NCBI RefSeq assembly: GCF_900101625.1
Contig: NZ_FMYZ01000001.1
Location: 528,304 to 592,303, forward strand
Origin: Cupriavidus sp. YR651
GTDB lineage: Bacteria; Pseudomonadota; Gammaproteobacteria; Burkholderiales; Burkholderiaceae
DNA length: 64,000 nt
Direction of reading: 5' to 3'
Part shown: piece by piece, positions 8,815-19,654 of the stretch
How the letters are laid out: the number at the start of each line of letters is the position of its first letter
Numbering within the stretch: position 1 is the first letter of the stretch
Made by a program: the position numbers and the translations under genes
Notes under the pieces: model-generated
Told to the model about the DNA's origin: nothing
What the model saw: the letters and a program-made list of their open reading frames with translations, nothing else
Database searches by the model: none

Positions 8815-9501
8815 TCAGCCGCCATAAAGCGACCGGCCTTGAGCATTCGGATCGAAACGCTTGAGCGTCTCCACCATGCTGCCCATGCCACTGTTGGCCG
8901 AGCCGCGCGACGAATCGTCGATACGGCGGGCGCCATTGTAGCGGGTGGTCCAGTAGGCAGCGCGCATGTCGTCCACACGGATCTTGCTGCCGGTGGACGG
9001 CGCGTGCACGAACTTGTTGTCGCCAATATAAATGCCGACGTGCGAGAACGTATGGCGCATGGTGTTAAAGAACACCAGGTCGCCCGGACGCAGGTCGTTG
9101 GCGGCCACGGTGGTACCCACCTGGCTCATTTCTACGGATCGGCGCGGCAGCATGAAGCCGAAGGTGTCATTGAACACGTAGCGGACAAAGCCGCTGCAGT
9201 CCAGGCCGGATTCGGGGCTGTTACCGCCAAAGCGGTAACGCACGCCAATCAGACCCAGAGCGTTCATGACCAGGTCGCCAGCCTTGCTGGCAACGTTGCT
9301 GGTGGAATTCATGACCGACGACAGCAAGCCACGCTTGCCTTCCGGATGGGCATCCGCGCTCGGTTCCGCGCGGGCATCGATCCGGGCGTCGGGGTCCTTG
9401 AAGACCGTATCCGCCAGCACACCATTCGACACAGTCGCACCGCAGGCAATGGCAATTCCAATGGCTGCGTTCGCCAGGGAATGAAGTACCGTTCGCTGCA
9501 T
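8815..9501 (-). CDS. NlpC/P60 family cell-wall endopeptidase
   Basis: 228-residue secreted protein with an N-terminal hydrophobic signal segment (about 8-30), a low-complexity linker, and a C-terminal NlpC/P60 domain. The catalytic Cys is in LDCSGF (C102) and the His in FSHVGIYIG (H154), with a third polar residue near H166. Such enzymes cut stem peptides of peptidoglycan (gamma-D-Glu-diaminopimelate bonds). The ATG at 9501 is preceded by AGGAGAACCA. The open frame extends 56 codons further upstream but lacks the features of a protein start. Confidence 0.9.
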   Translation of the reverse strand: MQRTVLHSLANAAIGIAIACGATVSNGVLADTVFKDPDARIDARAEPSADAHPEGKRGLLSSVMNSTSNVASKAGDLVMNALGLIGVRYRFGGNSPESGLDCSGFVRYVFNDTFGFMLPRRSVEMSQVGTTVAANDLRPGDLVFFNTMRHTFSHVGIYIGDNKFVHAPSTGSKIRVDDMRAAYWTTRYNGARRIDDSSRGSANSGMGSMVETLKRFDPNAQGRSLYGG

Positions 9502-9847
9502 TGGTTCTCCTGATGATCGGACTATTCTGACCGGCATGTCAGACATTGCCGGACAGTCGAAAGACATCAGGGCGGATCGTACGCAAAAAGTACGCCAGCA
9601 CAGTTGCACCAGCCGCGAGCACAGGTGGCCTTCCCAAAGGCCTGCAAGCGGCGGACGAACCACCCCCAAAAATAGCTATCGCGGGATGGTAAAGGACTAC
9701 CCTTGACATGTCAAAGATGGTTACAAATTCCCGTGAAAGCGCCATCAAATCAATGAAGTAGCGCAAAAAACGTATCTCTTTTCTCGCATTCCGCATAAAC
9801 GGAATGTGCTAACTAGAATGCCGTGTGCGTGTTGCGACGCACATCAT
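9502..9847. other. 346-base intergenic stretch without a recognised gene
   Basis: The stretch lies upstream of the NlpC gene and downstream of yejF. It holds a small hairpin CATTCCG (9787-9793) / CGGAATG (9800-9806) and a stem GGCCTT-CCC-AAGGCC near 9629-9643. Neither has a T-tract. No ORF with a credible start or RNA gene was recognised. Confidence 0.5.
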
Positions 9848-11497
9848 TCAACCCGCCCCCAACCGGGCAGCCGCCATCAGCTTGCGCGTATACGCATGCT
9901 GCGGTGCGCCGAGCACGGTTTCCGTTTCGCCCGACTCCACGACTTCCCCGTTCTTCATCACGATGACCCGATGTGCCATGGCCCGGATGACGGCCAGATC
10001 ATGGCTGATAAAGAGATAGCTGAGGTTGTACTTGTGCTGGAGTTGCGATAACAGCGCCAGCACCTGCTGCTGGATGGAGACATCAAGTGCCGAAGTCGGC
10101 TCATCCAGGACGAGCACCTGCGGCTTCAGGATCAGCACGCGGGCGATGGCGATCCGCTGCCGCTGGCCGCCCGAGAACTCGTGCGGGTAGCGGCCAAGCG
10201 CCGTCCGGTCCATCCCCACCTCGCGCAGCACCTCGATGACACGCTCGCGCATGGCTTCGGGCGACAGCCCCGGCTGATGCAGCGCCAGGCCCTCGCCCAC
10301 GATCTGCTCGATCGTCATCCGCGGCGACAGCGAGCCGAACGGATCCTGGAACACCACCTGCATCCGGGACCGTAGTGAACTGCGCTCCTTGTGCGTGCAG
10401 GCATCGAAACTCTTGCCGAGAAACTGGATCGAGCCGCCGCTCTTGCGCTGCAGGGCCAGCACCGCATGCGCCAGCGTGGTCTTGCCGGAGCCCGATTCGC
10501 CGACGATGCCGACGGTCTCGCCTTCGCGCAATTGCAGATCGACGTCCTTGACCGCCACGAACTGCTCTTTCATGAACCAGCCGGCAAGCCCGGGGCGCTT
10601 CTTCGCGTAGTTGACGCATAGCCCGTCGGTTTCCAGCAGCACCGGCGCCAGCGGCACCAGCGGCAGCACTTCGCGCTTAGGCCGGCTGTCGATCAGCTTG
10701 CGGGTATAGGGATGCTTGGGGCTGGCAAAGACCTCGGACGTGACACCGGTCTCCACCAGCACGCCTTTTTCCATCACGCCCACGCGCTGGGCAAAGGCGC
10801 GCACCAGATTCAGGTCGTGCGTGATCAGCATCACGGCCATGCCGAACTCCGCCTGGAGATCGCGCAGCAAGTCCAGGATCTGGGCGCGGATGGTCACGTC
10901 CAGTGCCGTGGTAGGTTCGTCCGCCAGCAGCAGCTTGGGCCGGCAGGCCAGCGCCATGGCGATCATCGCGCGCTGTCGCTGCCCACCCGATAGCTGGTGC
11001 GGAAAACTGTTGAAGCGGTTGGCGGCATCACTGATGCCGGTGCGCTCCAGCAGCGCGATCGCCCGGTCACGCGCCGCGCGGCGATCCAGCCCTTCGTGCA
11101 GCGCCAGCGTTTCCACGATCTGGTTGCCGACGGTGTAGAGCGGGTTCAGGGCCGTCATCGGCTCCTGGAAGATCATGGCGATCTCTGATCCACGGATGCC
11201 GCGCATTTCGCGATCGGACACCTGCATCAGATCCTTGCCTTCGAAACGAACGGCACCCTGATAGCGCGCGTCCTCCACCAGCCGCAGCATGGCGAGCGCG
11301 GTGACAGTCTTGCCGGACCCCGACTCGCCCACCAGCGCGTAGCGCTCGCCAGCGCGCAGGTCGAAGCTGATGTCACGCACCGCGCGCGTGGCGTGCTCGC
11401 CCTCCCCGAACGTCACGGACAGCCGCTCGACACACATTAGTTGCGTGCCCGGCGCCGGTGCGGCCACCGGGTCTGGAAACATCGCGGCAAGGCTCAT
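9848..11497 (-). CDS. yejF: Peptide ABC importer, fused ATP-binding protein YejF
   Basis: 549-residue protein with two ABC ATPase domains in tandem, powering YejBE. The first Walker A is GESGSGKT at about 57-64 with signature LSGGQRQR. The second GESGSGKT is near residue 330 with signature FSGGQRQR. Both Walker B motifs (LLLADEPTTALD and VLVLDEPTSALD) are intact, so both halves should bind ATP. The start overlaps the yejE stop by 4 bases (ATGA). In E. coli YejABEF imports oligopeptides, including microcin C. Confidence 0.95.
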   Translation of the reverse strand: MSLAAMFPDPVAAPAPGTQLMCVERLSVTFGEGEHATRAVRDISFDLRAGERYALVGESGSGKTVTALAMLRLVEDARYQGAVRFEGKDLMQVSDREMRGIRGSEIAMIFQEPMTALNPLYTVGNQIVETLALHEGLDRRAARDRAIALLERTGISDAANRFNSFPHQLSGGQRQRAMIAMALACRPKLLLADEPTTALDVTIRAQILDLLRDLQAEFGMAVMLITHDLNLVRAFAQRVGVMEKGVLVETGVTSEVFASPKHPYTRKLIDSRPKREVLPLVPLAPVLLETDGLCVNYAKKRPGLAGWFMKEQFVAVKDVDLQLREGETVGIVGESGSGKTTLAHAVLALQRKSGGSIQFLGKSFDACTHKERSSLRSRMQVVFQDPFGSLSPRMTIEQIVGEGLALHQPGLSPEAMRERVIEVLREVGMDRTALGRYPHEFSGGQRQRIAIARVLILKPQVLVLDEPTSALDVSIQQQVLALLSQLQHKYNLSYLFISHDLAVIRAMAHRVIVMKNGEVVESGETETVLGAPQHAYTRKLMAAARLGAG

Positions 11498-12624
11498 TGC
11501 ACGGCCTCCGCAGGCGTTGCGGCAGGCACCTTGGGTTCCACACGGCCGCGTAACTGGGCCAGGCCCAGGCGCGTGTCAAAGGCATCCCGCAAGGCATCGC
11601 CCATGAAGGTCAGCAGCAGCAGCGTGATGACGAGCACCGCGAACGTGGACAGCGAGATCCACCAAGCGTCGAGGTTGCCCTTGCCCTGCGCCAGCAGCTC
11701 GCCGAGGCTCGGCGTGGTCGGCGGCACGCCCAGGCCCAGGAAATCAAGGCTGGTCAGCGCCAGGATGGCCGCGCTCATGCGGAACGGCAGGAACGTGATG
11801 ACCGGGGTCAGGCTGTTTGGCAAGATGTGGCGCCACATGATCTGGACATTGGACAGCCCGAGCGCGCGCGCCGCCTTGACGTAGTCCAGCGACCGGTTGC
11901 GGTAGAACTCCGCCCGTACGTAGTCGGACAAACCCATCCAGCCGAACAGCGACAGCAGGATGATCAGCAGCGCCAGGCTCGGCTCGAAAATGGAAGCGAA
12001 GATGATCAGCAGGTAGAGCTCCGGCATGGAACTCCAGATCTCGATGGCTCGCTGGGAGAACAAGTCGAAGCGCCCGCCGAAGAAGCCCATCAGCGCGCCA
12101 GTCAGCGTGCCGATCAGCACGCCAATAATCGTCAAGGCCAGCCCGAACAACACCGACACGCGGAAACCGTAGATCAGCCGCGCCAGCACGTCGCGTCCGC
12201 GGTCATCCGTGCCAAGCCAGTTTTCCGCCGACGGCGCCGCCGGGTTGGGCTCCTTGGCGAAGTAGTTCAGGGAATCGTATGAGTAACGGTTGATCGGGAA
12301 CACGGCAAAGTTGCCATGCGTCGTGATCCGCTCGCGGATAAACGGGTCCAGGTAGTCGGTCCGGGTCGGGAAATCGCCGTCGAACGTGGTCTCCGGATAG
12401 ACCTTGACGATCGGGAAGTAGTACTCCCCCTTGTAGCGCACCACGAGCGGGCGATCGCTGGACAACACCTCCGCACACAGGCTCAGCACGAAGATCACCA
12501 CGAACAGGATCAGGCTCCAGTAGCCCAGCCGGTTGCGGCGGAAGCGTTGCCAGGCACGCTGGCGCGGCGAAAGCGAATGCGGCAGGCCGTTGCCGGCGAC
12601 CGGAGCGCGGGAGAAGACTTTCAT
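11494..12624 (-). CDS. yejE: Peptide ABC importer permease YejE
   Basis: 376-residue inner-membrane permease of the DppC type. There is one N-terminal helix (about 30-52), a large periplasmic loop containing YPETTFDGDFPTRTDY, then five helices with the binding-protein-transport motif around EFYRNRSLDYVKAARALG, the loop that contacts the ATPase. Start and stop overlap the neighbouring genes by 4 bases each, indicating translational coupling in yejB-yejE-yejF. Confidence 0.94.
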   Translation of the reverse strand: MKVFSRAPVAGNGLPHSLSPRQRAWQRFRRNRLGYWSLILFVVIFVLSLCAEVLSSDRPLVVRYKGEYYFPIVKVYPETTFDGDFPTRTDYLDPFIRERITTHGNFAVFPINRYSYDSLNYFAKEPNPAAPSAENWLGTDDRGRDVLARLIYGFRVSVLFGLALTIIGVLIGTLTGALMGFFGGRFDLFSQRAIEIWSSMPELYLLIIFASIFEPSLALLIILLSLFGWMGLSDYVRAEFYRNRSLDYVKAARALGLSNVQIMWRHILPNSLTPVITFLPFRMSAAILALTSLDFLGLGVPPTTPSLGELLAQGKGNLDAWWISLSTFAVLVITLLLLTFMGDALRDAFDTRLGLAQLRGRVEPKVPAATPAEAVQ

Positions 12625-13670
12625 CGATGCATCCCTTCGAAGTGGATGCGGGGGTCGACCATCACATAGCAGACATCGGAAATCAGGCGCGTCACCAGCC
12701 CGATCAGCGTAAACAGGTACAGCGTGCCCAGCACCACCGGATAGTCGCGACGCAATACGGCTTCATAGGACAGCAGGCCCAGACCATCGAGCGAGAACAG
12801 CGTCTCGATCAGCAGGGACCCGGTAAAGAATGCGCCGATGAAAGCCGCCGGGAAGCCCGTCACCAGCGGAATCAGCGCATTGCGAAACACGTGCTTCCAG
12901 AGCACCCGACGTTCGGCCAGGCCCTTGGCGCGCGCGGTCAGCACATACTGCTTGCGGATTTCCTCGAGGAAAGCGTTCTTGGTCAGCATGGTGATCACGG
13001 CGAAGCTGCCGACCACCGATGCCGTAATCGGCAGCACCAGGTGCCACAGATAGTCCATCACCTTGCCCATCATGGACATCTGCTCCCAGTCGTCGGAAGT
13101 CAGCCCGCGCAGCGGGAACCACTGGACAAACGTGCCCCCCCCGAACAACACCAGCAACAGCACGCCCAGCACGAAGCCAGGAATCGCGTAGCCGACCAGT
13201 ACCACCATGCTGCTGATCACGTCGAACCGGCTGCCCGCGCGGATCGCCTTGGAAATGCCCAGCGGCACCGATATCAGATAAGTCAGAAAGAACGTCCAGA
13301 GCCCCAGGCTAATCGATACCGGCAGCTTGGACTTGACCAGCTCCCACACGCTGCGGTGCTGGAAGTAGCTCTGCCCCAGGTCAAACCGCGCAAAGCGCTT
13401 GAGCATCAGGAAATAGCGTTCGAGCGGCGGCTTGTCGAAACCGTAGAGCGCCTGGATCTCCTTGATTTTTTCAGGATCGACGCCACGCCGGCCGCGGTAT
13501 TCGGCACCTCCGCCGCTGGCTTCGCCGGCACCGCCCCGCCCTTTCATTTCGAGCATCATCTGCTCGACCGGGCCACCGGGCACAAACTGGATCACGACAA
13601 AGGTGAGCGTGATGACGCCGATCAGCGTCGGGATCATCAGCAAGATACGTTTGAGGAGGTAGGCAATCAT
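12621..13670 (-). CDS. yejB: Peptide ABC importer permease YejB
   Basis: 349-residue DppB-type permease with six membrane helices. The first (about 8-30) is followed by a Gly/Glu-rich periplasmic insert with [15 protein letters not shown]. The ATPase-contact loop is [18 protein letters not shown]. It pairs with YejE to form the channel. It starts 23 bases after the yejA stop and overlaps yejE by 4 bases. Confidence 0.94.
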   Translation of the reverse strand: MIAYLLKRILLMIPTLIGVITLTFVVIQFVPGGPVEQMMLEMKGRGGAGEASGGGAEYRGRRGVDPEKIKEIQALYGFDKPPLERYFLMLKRFARFDLGQSYFQHRSVWELVKSKLPVSISLGLWTFFLTYLISVPLGISKAIRAGSRFDVISSMVVLVGYAIPGFVLGVLLLVLFGGGTFVQWFPLRGLTSDDWEQMSMMGKVMDYLWHLVLPITASVVGSFAVITMLTKNAFLEEIRKQYVLTARAKGLAERRVLWKHVFRNALIPLVTGFPAAFIGAFFTGSLLIETLFSLDGLGLLSYEAVLRRDYPVVLGTLYLFTLIGLVTRLISDVCYVMVDPRIHFEGMHR

Positions 13671-13693
13671 GGCCGTCCAGTCCCTGTGGTGGC

Positions 13694-15580
13694 TTATTGG
13701 GTCTTCGGCGTCAGATCTTTACGCCACCAACTGGAGAGAATCCAGCCCTCCGCCGTGTAGTAGTACGGCAGCCGCGTCGGATACGACATGACCTTGCGGT
13801 ACGCCACGCGATGCGATGCACTGTACCAGTTCGGCACGATGTAGTACCCATGCATCAGCACGCGGTCCAGCGCGCGGCCAGCGGTGATCAGCTCCTCGCG
13901 GGTGTGGGCATGCAGCACGGCATCGACCAGCTTGTCCACGGCCGGCGATTTCAGCCCGAACAGATTGTCGGACCCGGGCATGGCGGCGGCCTCCGCCGAA
14001 AAGCGGTCGCGCAGCTCGTTGCCGGGGCTCTGGCTGTCCGGAAAACGGATCGACACCATGTCGAAGTCGAAATCCTCCAGCCGCTTCTGGTAGAGCGCAA
14101 AGTCCGTGGTGCGCTGGTGCACCTCGATGCCCAACCGCTCCAGGTTGCGCACATAGGTGGTGATCACCCGACTCATGGCGCCGCCGTCGTCGAGGAACTC
14201 GAACACCAGCGGCTCGCCCTTGGCATTGCGCAGCGCGCCGTCCTCGTACGTCCAGCCAGCCTGAGCCAGAAGGCGACGGGCCTCGCGCAGGTTGTCACGC
14301 AGCGAGCGCGGCGGATTGGTCGTCGGCTGAATCACATCGGGGCCGAAGACCTCGGCAGGCAATTCGGCGCGCAAGGGCTCCAGCAGCTTCATCTCGCCGG
14401 GGCCCGGCCTGCCATCAAACGTCGTGCTGGCCGCCAGTTCGCTATTGGAGAACCAGCTGTCCAGACGCTTGTAGGCCCCGTAGAACAACTGTCGGTTCAG
14501 CCATTCGAAATCCAGCGCCAGAATCAGCGCCTGCCGTACGCGCACGTCCTGGAAAATCGGTTTGCGCATATTCATGACGAAGCCCTGCATGCCGGCGCCG
14601 TTGCGGTGCGGGAAATCGGTCTTGATCAGTTCGCCATCGCGGAAATGCGGGCCGACGTAGCTTTTCGCCCAGTTCTTGGAGCGATACTCGACGATCGCGT
14701 CGAACTCGCCGGCCTTGAAGGCTTCCAGCTTGGCGGTCTCGTCCTTGTAGAGCCGGTAGACCACCCGCGCGAAGTTGAACGTGCCGCGCCGCACGGCCAG
14801 GTCCCGGCCCCAGTAGTTCGGGTTGCGCTTGAAGGTGATGCCGCGGCCGGCGTCATAACGTTCGATGATGTACGGCCCGCTGGTGATCGGCTCCTCGAAG
14901 GTCAGCTTGTCGAACGGCACCTTCGCCGTCCACTTCTTCGAGAACACCGGCAGCGACCCCACGATCAGCGGCAGCTCGGTATTCCGTTGCTTGAATTCAA
15001 ACCGTACCGTGCGCTCCCCGAGCACCGTCACGGCCTTCACGTCCATGCACATGCTGCGATAGCCCGGGCTGGCGGCCTTGCTCATCAGCATGTCATACGA
15101 ATGTTTGACGTCCGACGCCAGAACCGGATCGCCATTGACGAAACGGGCTTCCGGGCGGATGCGGAAGGTGACGGACAGCTCGTCGGGTGCCACGGACACG
15201 TCCTCCGCCAGCAGGCCATAGGCGCTGGCGGTTTCGTCGGCGCTGCTGATCAGCAGCGACTCGAACATGAGCGCGGTCAGCCCCGGCGCCGAGGTGCCCT
15301 TGAGCGTGAACGGGTTGAACTTGTCAAAGCTGGTACGCCGGTCCGGATTGGCCAGCGTCAGCGTGCCGCCCTGCGGCGCTTGTGGATTGACGTACTCGAA
15401 CTGCTTGAAGTCAGCCGGATACTTGAGATCGCCGTGCAGCGCAAAGCCGTGGGCGGCCAGCACCGATACGGGAAAACCCGAAGCCAGCACGATCAACAGC
15501 GCCAGCCCCCATTGCACTACCGCGCTACGACGGAAGCACTGCCCTGCCGCCTGAAGCGGCCAACGTGCGCGAATAAGCAT
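13694..15580 (-). CDS. yejA: Periplasmic peptide-binding protein YejA
   Basis: 628-residue extracellular solute-binding protein of family 5. A signal segment (about 20-42, [20 protein letters not shown]) directs export. The mature part carries typical SBP-5 stretches such as [33 protein letters not shown]. It captures oligopeptides for YejBE. The frame is open to 15679, but the ATG at 15580, with GGAGG 11 bases upstream, puts the signal peptide at the N-terminus. First gene of yejABEF, divergent from fabI. Confidence 0.9.
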   Translation of the reverse strand: MLIRARWPLQAAGQCFRRSAVVQWGLALLIVLASGFPVSVLAAHGFALHGDLKYPADFKQFEYVNPQAPQGGTLTLANPDRRTSFDKFNPFTLKGTSAPGLTALMFESLLISSADETASAYGLLAEDVSVAPDELSVTFRIRPEARFVNGDPVLASDVKHSYDMLMSKAASPGYRSMCMDVKAVTVLGERTVRFEFKQRNTELPLIVGSLPVFSKKWTAKVPFDKLTFEEPITSGPYIIERYDAGRGITFKRNPNYWGRDLAVRRGTFNFARVVYRLYKDETAKLEAFKAGEFDAIVEYRSKNWAKSYVGPHFRDGELIKTDFPHRNGAGMQGFVMNMRKPIFQDVRVRQALILALDFEWLNRQLFYGAYKRLDSWFSNSELAASTTFDGRPGPGEMKLLEPLRAELPAEVFGPDVIQPTTNPPRSLRDNLREARRLLAQAGWTYEDGALRNAKGEPLVFEFLDDGGAMSRVITTYVRNLERLGIEVHQRTTDFALYQKRLEDFDFDMVSIRFPDSQSPGNELRDRFSAEAAAMPGSDNLFGLKSPAVDKLVDAVLHAHTREELITAGRALDRVLMHGYYIVPNWYSASHRVAYRKVMSYPTRLPYYYTAEGWILSSWWRKDLTPKTQ

Positions 15581-15790
15581 CCCGTTGCAGACCTCCACCA
15601 TGACCAGGACAGCCCGACGTCTTGTGGCCGGGCGAAGTTGTGCGACAATTTTACATGCGTTCGGGTGGCCCCCAGCCATCCGGACATTCCCTCTACGCGG
15701 CGCAACAAACAGCGGGGAACTTTACCCGCCATGCACCGGCCCCGGGCCTGTGCACGAAGCATGCCCGCCCCACAATATCTTGGAGAACCT

Positions 15791-16576
15791 ATGGGATTTC
15801 TGGCAGGTAAGCGGATCCTGATCACCGGCTTGCTGTCGAACCGCTCGATCGCCTATGGCATCGCATCGGCGTGCAAGCGAGAAGGCGCGGAGCTGGCCTT
15901 CACCTATGTCGGCGAGCGATTCAAGGACCGCATCAGCGACTTCGCCAAGGAATTCGGCTCCGACATGATCTACGAATGCGATGTCGGCAGCGACGAGCAA
16001 ATCGCCGCCACGTTCGCCGCATTGGGGCAACGCTGGGAAAAATTCGACGGCCTGGTGCATTCGATCGGTTTTGCACCGCGCGAAGCCATCGCCGGCGATT
16101 TCCTGGAAGGCTTCACGCGTGAAGGCTTCCGCATCGCGCACGACATTTCGGCCTACAGCTTCCCGGCGCTCGCCAAGGCAGCCCTGCCGCTGCTGTCGGA
16201 CAAGGCATCGCTGCTGACGCTGTCGTACCTGGGCGCCGAGCGCGTGGTGCCCAACTACAATACGATGGGCCTGGCCAAGGCCTCGCTGGAAGCCAGCGTG
16301 CGCTACCTGGCGTCGTCGCTGGGTCCGCGCGGCATGCGCGCCAACGGCATTTCGGCCGGTCCGATCAAGACGCTGGCCGCCGCGGGCATCAAGGACTTCG
16401 GCAAGCTGCTCAACCACTTCGAGGAAGTGGCCCCGATGCGCCGTAACGTGACCATCGACGAAGTTGGCAACGTGGCCGCATTCCTGCTCTCCGACCTGGC
16501 CAGCGGCGTGACCGGCGAGATCACGTATGTCGACGGTGGCTACAACATCGTCGGCGCCGGCGTGACGAGCGAATAA
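15791..16576 (+). CDS. fabI: Enoyl-[acyl-carrier-protein] reductase (NADH) FabI
   Basis: 261-residue short-chain reductase that completes each elongation cycle of fatty acid synthesis. The start [20 protein letters not shown] is the FabI nucleotide-binding region, with the variant glycine pattern of this family. The catalytic Tyr-x6-Lys is in [11 protein letters not shown]. The C-terminus [12 protein letters not shown] is typical. The ATG at 15791 follows GGAGAACCT. It is the target class of triclosan. A strong terminator follows. Confidence 0.97.
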   Translation: MGFLAGKRILITGLLSNRSIAYGIASACKREGAELAFTYVGERFKDRISDFAKEFGSDMIYECDVGSDEQIAATFAALGQRWEKFDGLVHSIGFAPREAIAGDFLEGFTREGFRIAHDISAYSFPALAKAALPLLSDKASLLTLSYLGAERVVPNYNTMGLAKASLEASVRYLASSLGPRGMRANGISAGPIKTLAAAGIKDFGKLLNHFEEVAPMRRNVTIDEVGNVAAFLLSDLASGVTGEITYVDGGYNIVGAGVTSE

Positions 16577-16604
16577 GCGCTCGCGCCTTTCGCCTGCCGT
16601 ACAG

Positions 16605-16631
16605 AGCGCCCCCTTCCGGGGCGCTTTTTTT
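16605..16631 (+). terminator. Intrinsic terminator of fabI
   Basis: Stem AGCGCCCC (16605-16612) / GGGGCGCT (16618-16625), followed by TTTTTTT. Confidence 0.9.
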
Positions 16632-16668
16632 ATCGCCGATGCATCGTTGCCCGATGCGCGAGGCGCAT

Positions 16669-17559
16669 TCACGCCACGGCGTCGATGGCCGCCACCGCAC
16701 GCTCCGCAGCCGGCGACAGCGTGCGCTGGGCCAGCCGGACGATCGCAAACTGCATCGTCACATCGGGCAGCTCCGGCACTGACAGCGGCACCAGCGCGCC
16801 GGCCTCCAGCTCGGCATGCACGGCGCGCGCGGGAGCCAGCAGGACGACATCGGCATGACGCACCAAATAGGTCAGCGCGCGGAAGTCGTTGCTTTCGACC
16901 TGGAACGGCAGGTCTTCACCAGGCTTGCAGCGCAGCAGTTTGCGCAAGCGTTCGTGCGTCTCGGGCGGGAACACCACCGAGACCAGCGCCGCCGCGCGCA
17001 ACGCTGCCAGGCTCACCGGTCCGTCCGCCAGCGGATGACCGGCCCGCACGAACAAGCCCGCGGATTCCGGCGGCAGGCGCCGGCTCTCCAGTTCGGCGGA
17101 CATCGGCACCGTCCTGTGCTCGACCACGACGAAGTCCAGCCGCTCCGCGTGCAGCGCCGCCAGCAGCGCGGCGGGATTGCTGACTTCCGTGGCGATTCGG
17201 AGCTTCGGCCAGTCCCGATGGATCGCGCACAGCATCTCCGGCAGCAGGATCGCCGCCGGAAACGCCCCCAGCCCGATTTGAACGCTGCCAATCTCGTGCT
17301 GCCGAATCAGCGTCAGATCGCGCGCCAGGCAACTGGATTCAAACAGAATGCGACGGGCACGCTCGGTCACCATCTGGCCCACCGACGTCAGCGTCACCCC
17401 GCGGGCGCCACGATCGAACAGCATGACGCCGGCCTCTTCTTCCAGCGCCTGGATGCTGCGCGTCAAGGCTGGCTGACTCAGGTGAACGCGGCGCGCGGCA
17501 CTGGCCAGCGATCCCTCCTCCGCCACGGCGATCAGATGTTCCAGTCGTTTCAGGTTCAT
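16669..17559 (-). CDS. LysR family transcriptional regulator (SdsB-like by position)
   Basis: 296 residues. The N-terminal winged helix-turn-helix reads EEGSLASAARRVHLSQPALT (about 15-34), followed by the IQALEEEAG linker. The effector domain runs from about residue 90. The start MNLKRLEHL at 17559 is typical of the family; an ATG 6 codons upstream is possible. It is divergent from an alkylsulfatase gene. In Pseudomonas, sdsB is a LysR-type activator next to the sdsA alkylsulfatase, so control of that gene is a reasonable inference. The inducer is unknown. Confidence 0.88.
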   Translation of the reverse strand: MNLKRLEHLIAVAEEGSLASAARRVHLSQPALTRSIQALEEEAGVMLFDRGARGVTLTSVGQMVTERARRILFESSCLARDLTLIRQHEIGSVQIGLGAFPAAILLPEMLCAIHRDWPKLRIATEVSNPAALLAALHAERLDFVVVEHRTVPMSAELESRRLPPESAGLFVRAGHPLADGPVSLAALRAAALVSVVFPPETHERLRKLLRCKPGEDLPFQVESNDFRALTYLVRHADVVLLAPARAVHAELEAGALVPLSVPELPDVTMQFAIVRLAQRTLSPAAERAVAAIDAVA

Positions 17560-17570
17560 GGTATGCGCCG

Positions 17571-17600
17571 ATTGCATGCTTGCAATACAAAATTTGCAAT
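17571..17600. promoter_or_regulatory. Candidate LysR operator
   Basis: Perfect inverted repeat ATTGCA-TGCT-TGCAAT (17571-17586), which also fits T-N11-A. A further TTGCAAT follows at 17594-17600, 14 bp after the TTGCAAT at 17580-17586. It lies between the LysR gene and the alkylsulfatase gene, in an AT-rich patch of otherwise GC-rich DNA. Confidence 0.6.
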
Positions 17601-17665
17601 TGAATTATAGGTGCGGGACGTCTCAAATAGGCGGCTAGCCCACTCGCCATGTCTACGATCCCACC

Positions 17666-19654
17666 ATGCGCCTTGCCCGTCCCGCCACGTTCGCCATGGC
17701 CGCGCTTGCGGTCCTCGCCGCCGCCAACGCATCTGGCGCCGCCGCTTCCCCCAACGCGGCCACGCCGCTGACGGCCCGGTCCAACGCCGACTGGCTACGA
17801 TCGTTGCCCTTCGCGGACCGCGCCGACTATGAAGATGCCCGACGCGGCCTGGTGGCGCGCTTCCCCGAGCGCACCATCGGCACCGCCGACGGCAAGGTGG
17901 CGTGGGACTTCGATGCCTACGCGTTCGAGGCCGCGCAGGACGCGCCCGCCACGGTCAACCCCAGCCTGTGGCGGCTGGCGCAACTGAACAACGAAGCCGG
18001 CCTGTTCAAGGTGACGGACCGCGTCTACCAGGTGCGTGGCGCCGACCTGGCCAACATGAACATCATCGAGGGCGACACGGGACTGATCCTTATCGACACC
18101 CTGCTCACGGCGGAGACCGCCCGCGCCGCGCTCGACCTCTACTATGCCCATCGCCCGCGCAAACCCGTGGTGGCGATCCTCTACACGCACAGCCACGCCG
18201 ATCATTTTGGCGGCGTGCGCGGCATCGTCAGTGAAGACGATGTCAAGCGCGGCAAGGTCGCCATCCTCGCACCCCACGGCTTCATGGAAGAAGCCGTCAG
18301 CGAGAACGTGCTGGCCGGCAGCGCCATGGGCCGCCGCGCCCAGTACATGTATGGCACGTTGTTGCCAAAGAGCGCCACCGGCCAGGTCGATACCGGGCTG
18401 GGCAAGGCCACCGCGCGCGGCACGATCACGCTGATCGCGCCGACCGAACTCATCACCCAACCGATCGACACGCGCCGCATCGACGGCGTGGATATCGAAT
18501 TCGAACTCACGCCGGGCACGGAGGCGCCAGCGGAGATGAACGTCTACCTGCCCCAGTTCCGCACGCTGTGCATCGCCGAGAACGCCGTGCGCACGCAGCA
18601 CAACCTGCTGACGCTGCGCGGCGCCCAGGTGCGCGACGCCAAGGCATGGTCCTATTTCCTGGGCCAGGCGCTGGTGCGCTATGGCGACCGCACGGACGTG
18701 CTGATCGGCCAGCATCACTGGCCGACCTGGGGACGCGCGCGCATTGTGGAAATGCTGTCGGACCAGCGCGACATGTACGCCTATCTGAACGACCAGACGC
18801 TGCGCCTGATGAATCAGGGCATGACGCCGCTCGATATCGCCGACACCCTGAAGACGCTGCCCGAGCCGCTGGCCAGCAAGTGGTACGCCCGCGACTACTA
18901 CGGGTCGGTCAGCCATAACGTGCGGGCCGTCTACCAGCGCTACCTGGGCTTCTACGATGGCAACCCGGCGCACCTCAACCCGCTGCCGCCGGTGCAGACC
19001 GCCAGGAAAACGATCGAATGGATGGGCGGCGCCGACGCGGTCCTGGCACGGGCCCGCGAGGCCTACGCACGCGGCGAATATCGCTGGGTGGCGCAGATCG
19101 GCAACGAACTGGTCTTTGCCGATCCGGCCAACGCGGCAGCGCGCGCCTTGCAGGCCGATGCCCTGGAGCAGCTCGGCTACCAGAGCGAAAATGCGACCTG
19201 GCGGAACATTTACCTGACGGGCGCGCAGGAGCTGCGCAACGGTGTCAACAAGGCGACCGGCAGCGCGCTGGGCTCCTCGGACCTGGTCCGCGCGCTGACG
19301 GTCACCAACTTCTTCGACTATCTGGCCGTGCGCCTGAACGCCGACAAGGCTGCCGGCAAGACGATGACGCTGAACTGGAACTTCAGCGACCTGCAGCAAC
19401 GCTACGCCATGACGCTGCGCAATAGCGCCCTGACGTATGTGGCTGGCGCGCAGGCTGCCCAGCCCACCGCCGCGGTCACGCTGACCAAAGCCACGCTGGA
19501 CCAGATCAGCCTGAAACAGCTGACGCTGCCCGATGCCATGAAGTCCGGTGCAATCCGGATCGACGGCGACCCCCGCGCCGTGGCAGCCTTGTTCGCCATG
19601 ATGGATACCTTCGACCCCGCGTTCAACCTCGTCACGCCACAGGAGCGGCCATGA
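17666..19654 (+). CDS. sdsA: Secreted alkylsulfatase, metallo-beta-lactamase fold (SdsA/YjcS type)
   Basis: 662 residues with an N-terminal signal peptide ending near ANASGAAA. The metallo-beta-lactamase domain has the binuclear zinc motif THSHADHFGG (173-182), with further ligands expected in the AENAVRTQHN region. A dimerisation domain follows (from about 400), then a C-terminal SCP2-like domain (about 540-660), the layout of SdsA1. These enzymes hydrolyse primary alkyl sulfates such as dodecyl sulfate to the alcohol and sulfate in the periplasm. The stop overlaps the start of a GMC dehydrogenase by 4 bases, which would suit oxidation of the released alcohol. Confidence 0.9.
   Translation: MRLARPATFAMAALAVLAAANASGAAASPNAATPLTARSNADWLRSLPFADRADYEDARRGLVARFPERTIGTADGKVAWDFDAYAFEAAQDAPATVNPSLWRLAQLNNEAGLFKVTDRVYQVRGADLANMNIIEGDTGLILIDTLLTAETARAALDLYYAHRPRKPVVAILYTHSHADHFGGVRGIVSEDDVKRGKVAILAPHGFMEEAVSENVLAGSAMGRRAQYMYGTLLPKSATGQVDTGLGKATARGTITLIAPTELITQPIDTRRIDGVDIEFELTPGTEAPAEMNVYLPQFRTLCIAENAVRTQHNLLTLRGAQVRDAKAWSYFLGQALVRYGDRTDVLIGQHHWPTWGRARIVEMLSDQRDMYAYLNDQTLRLMNQGMTPLDIADTLKTLPEPLASKWYARDYYGSVSHNVRAVYQRYLGFYDGNPAHLNPLPPVQTARKTIEWMGGADAVLARAREAYARGEYRWVAQIGNELVFADPANAAARALQADALEQLGYQSENATWRNIYLTGAQELRNGVNKATGSALGSSDLVRALTVTNFFDYLAVRLNADKAAGKTMTLNWNFSDLQQRYAMTLRNSALTYVAGAQAAQPTAAVTLTKATLDQISLKQLTLPDAMKSGAIRIDGDPRAVAALFAMMDTFDPAFNLVTPQERP

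Noticed and set aside
13697..15790. Long plus-strand frame running into fabI
   Set aside because: It is antisense to yejA. FabI has its own ATG with a ribosome site at 15791, and the upstream part resembles nothing.
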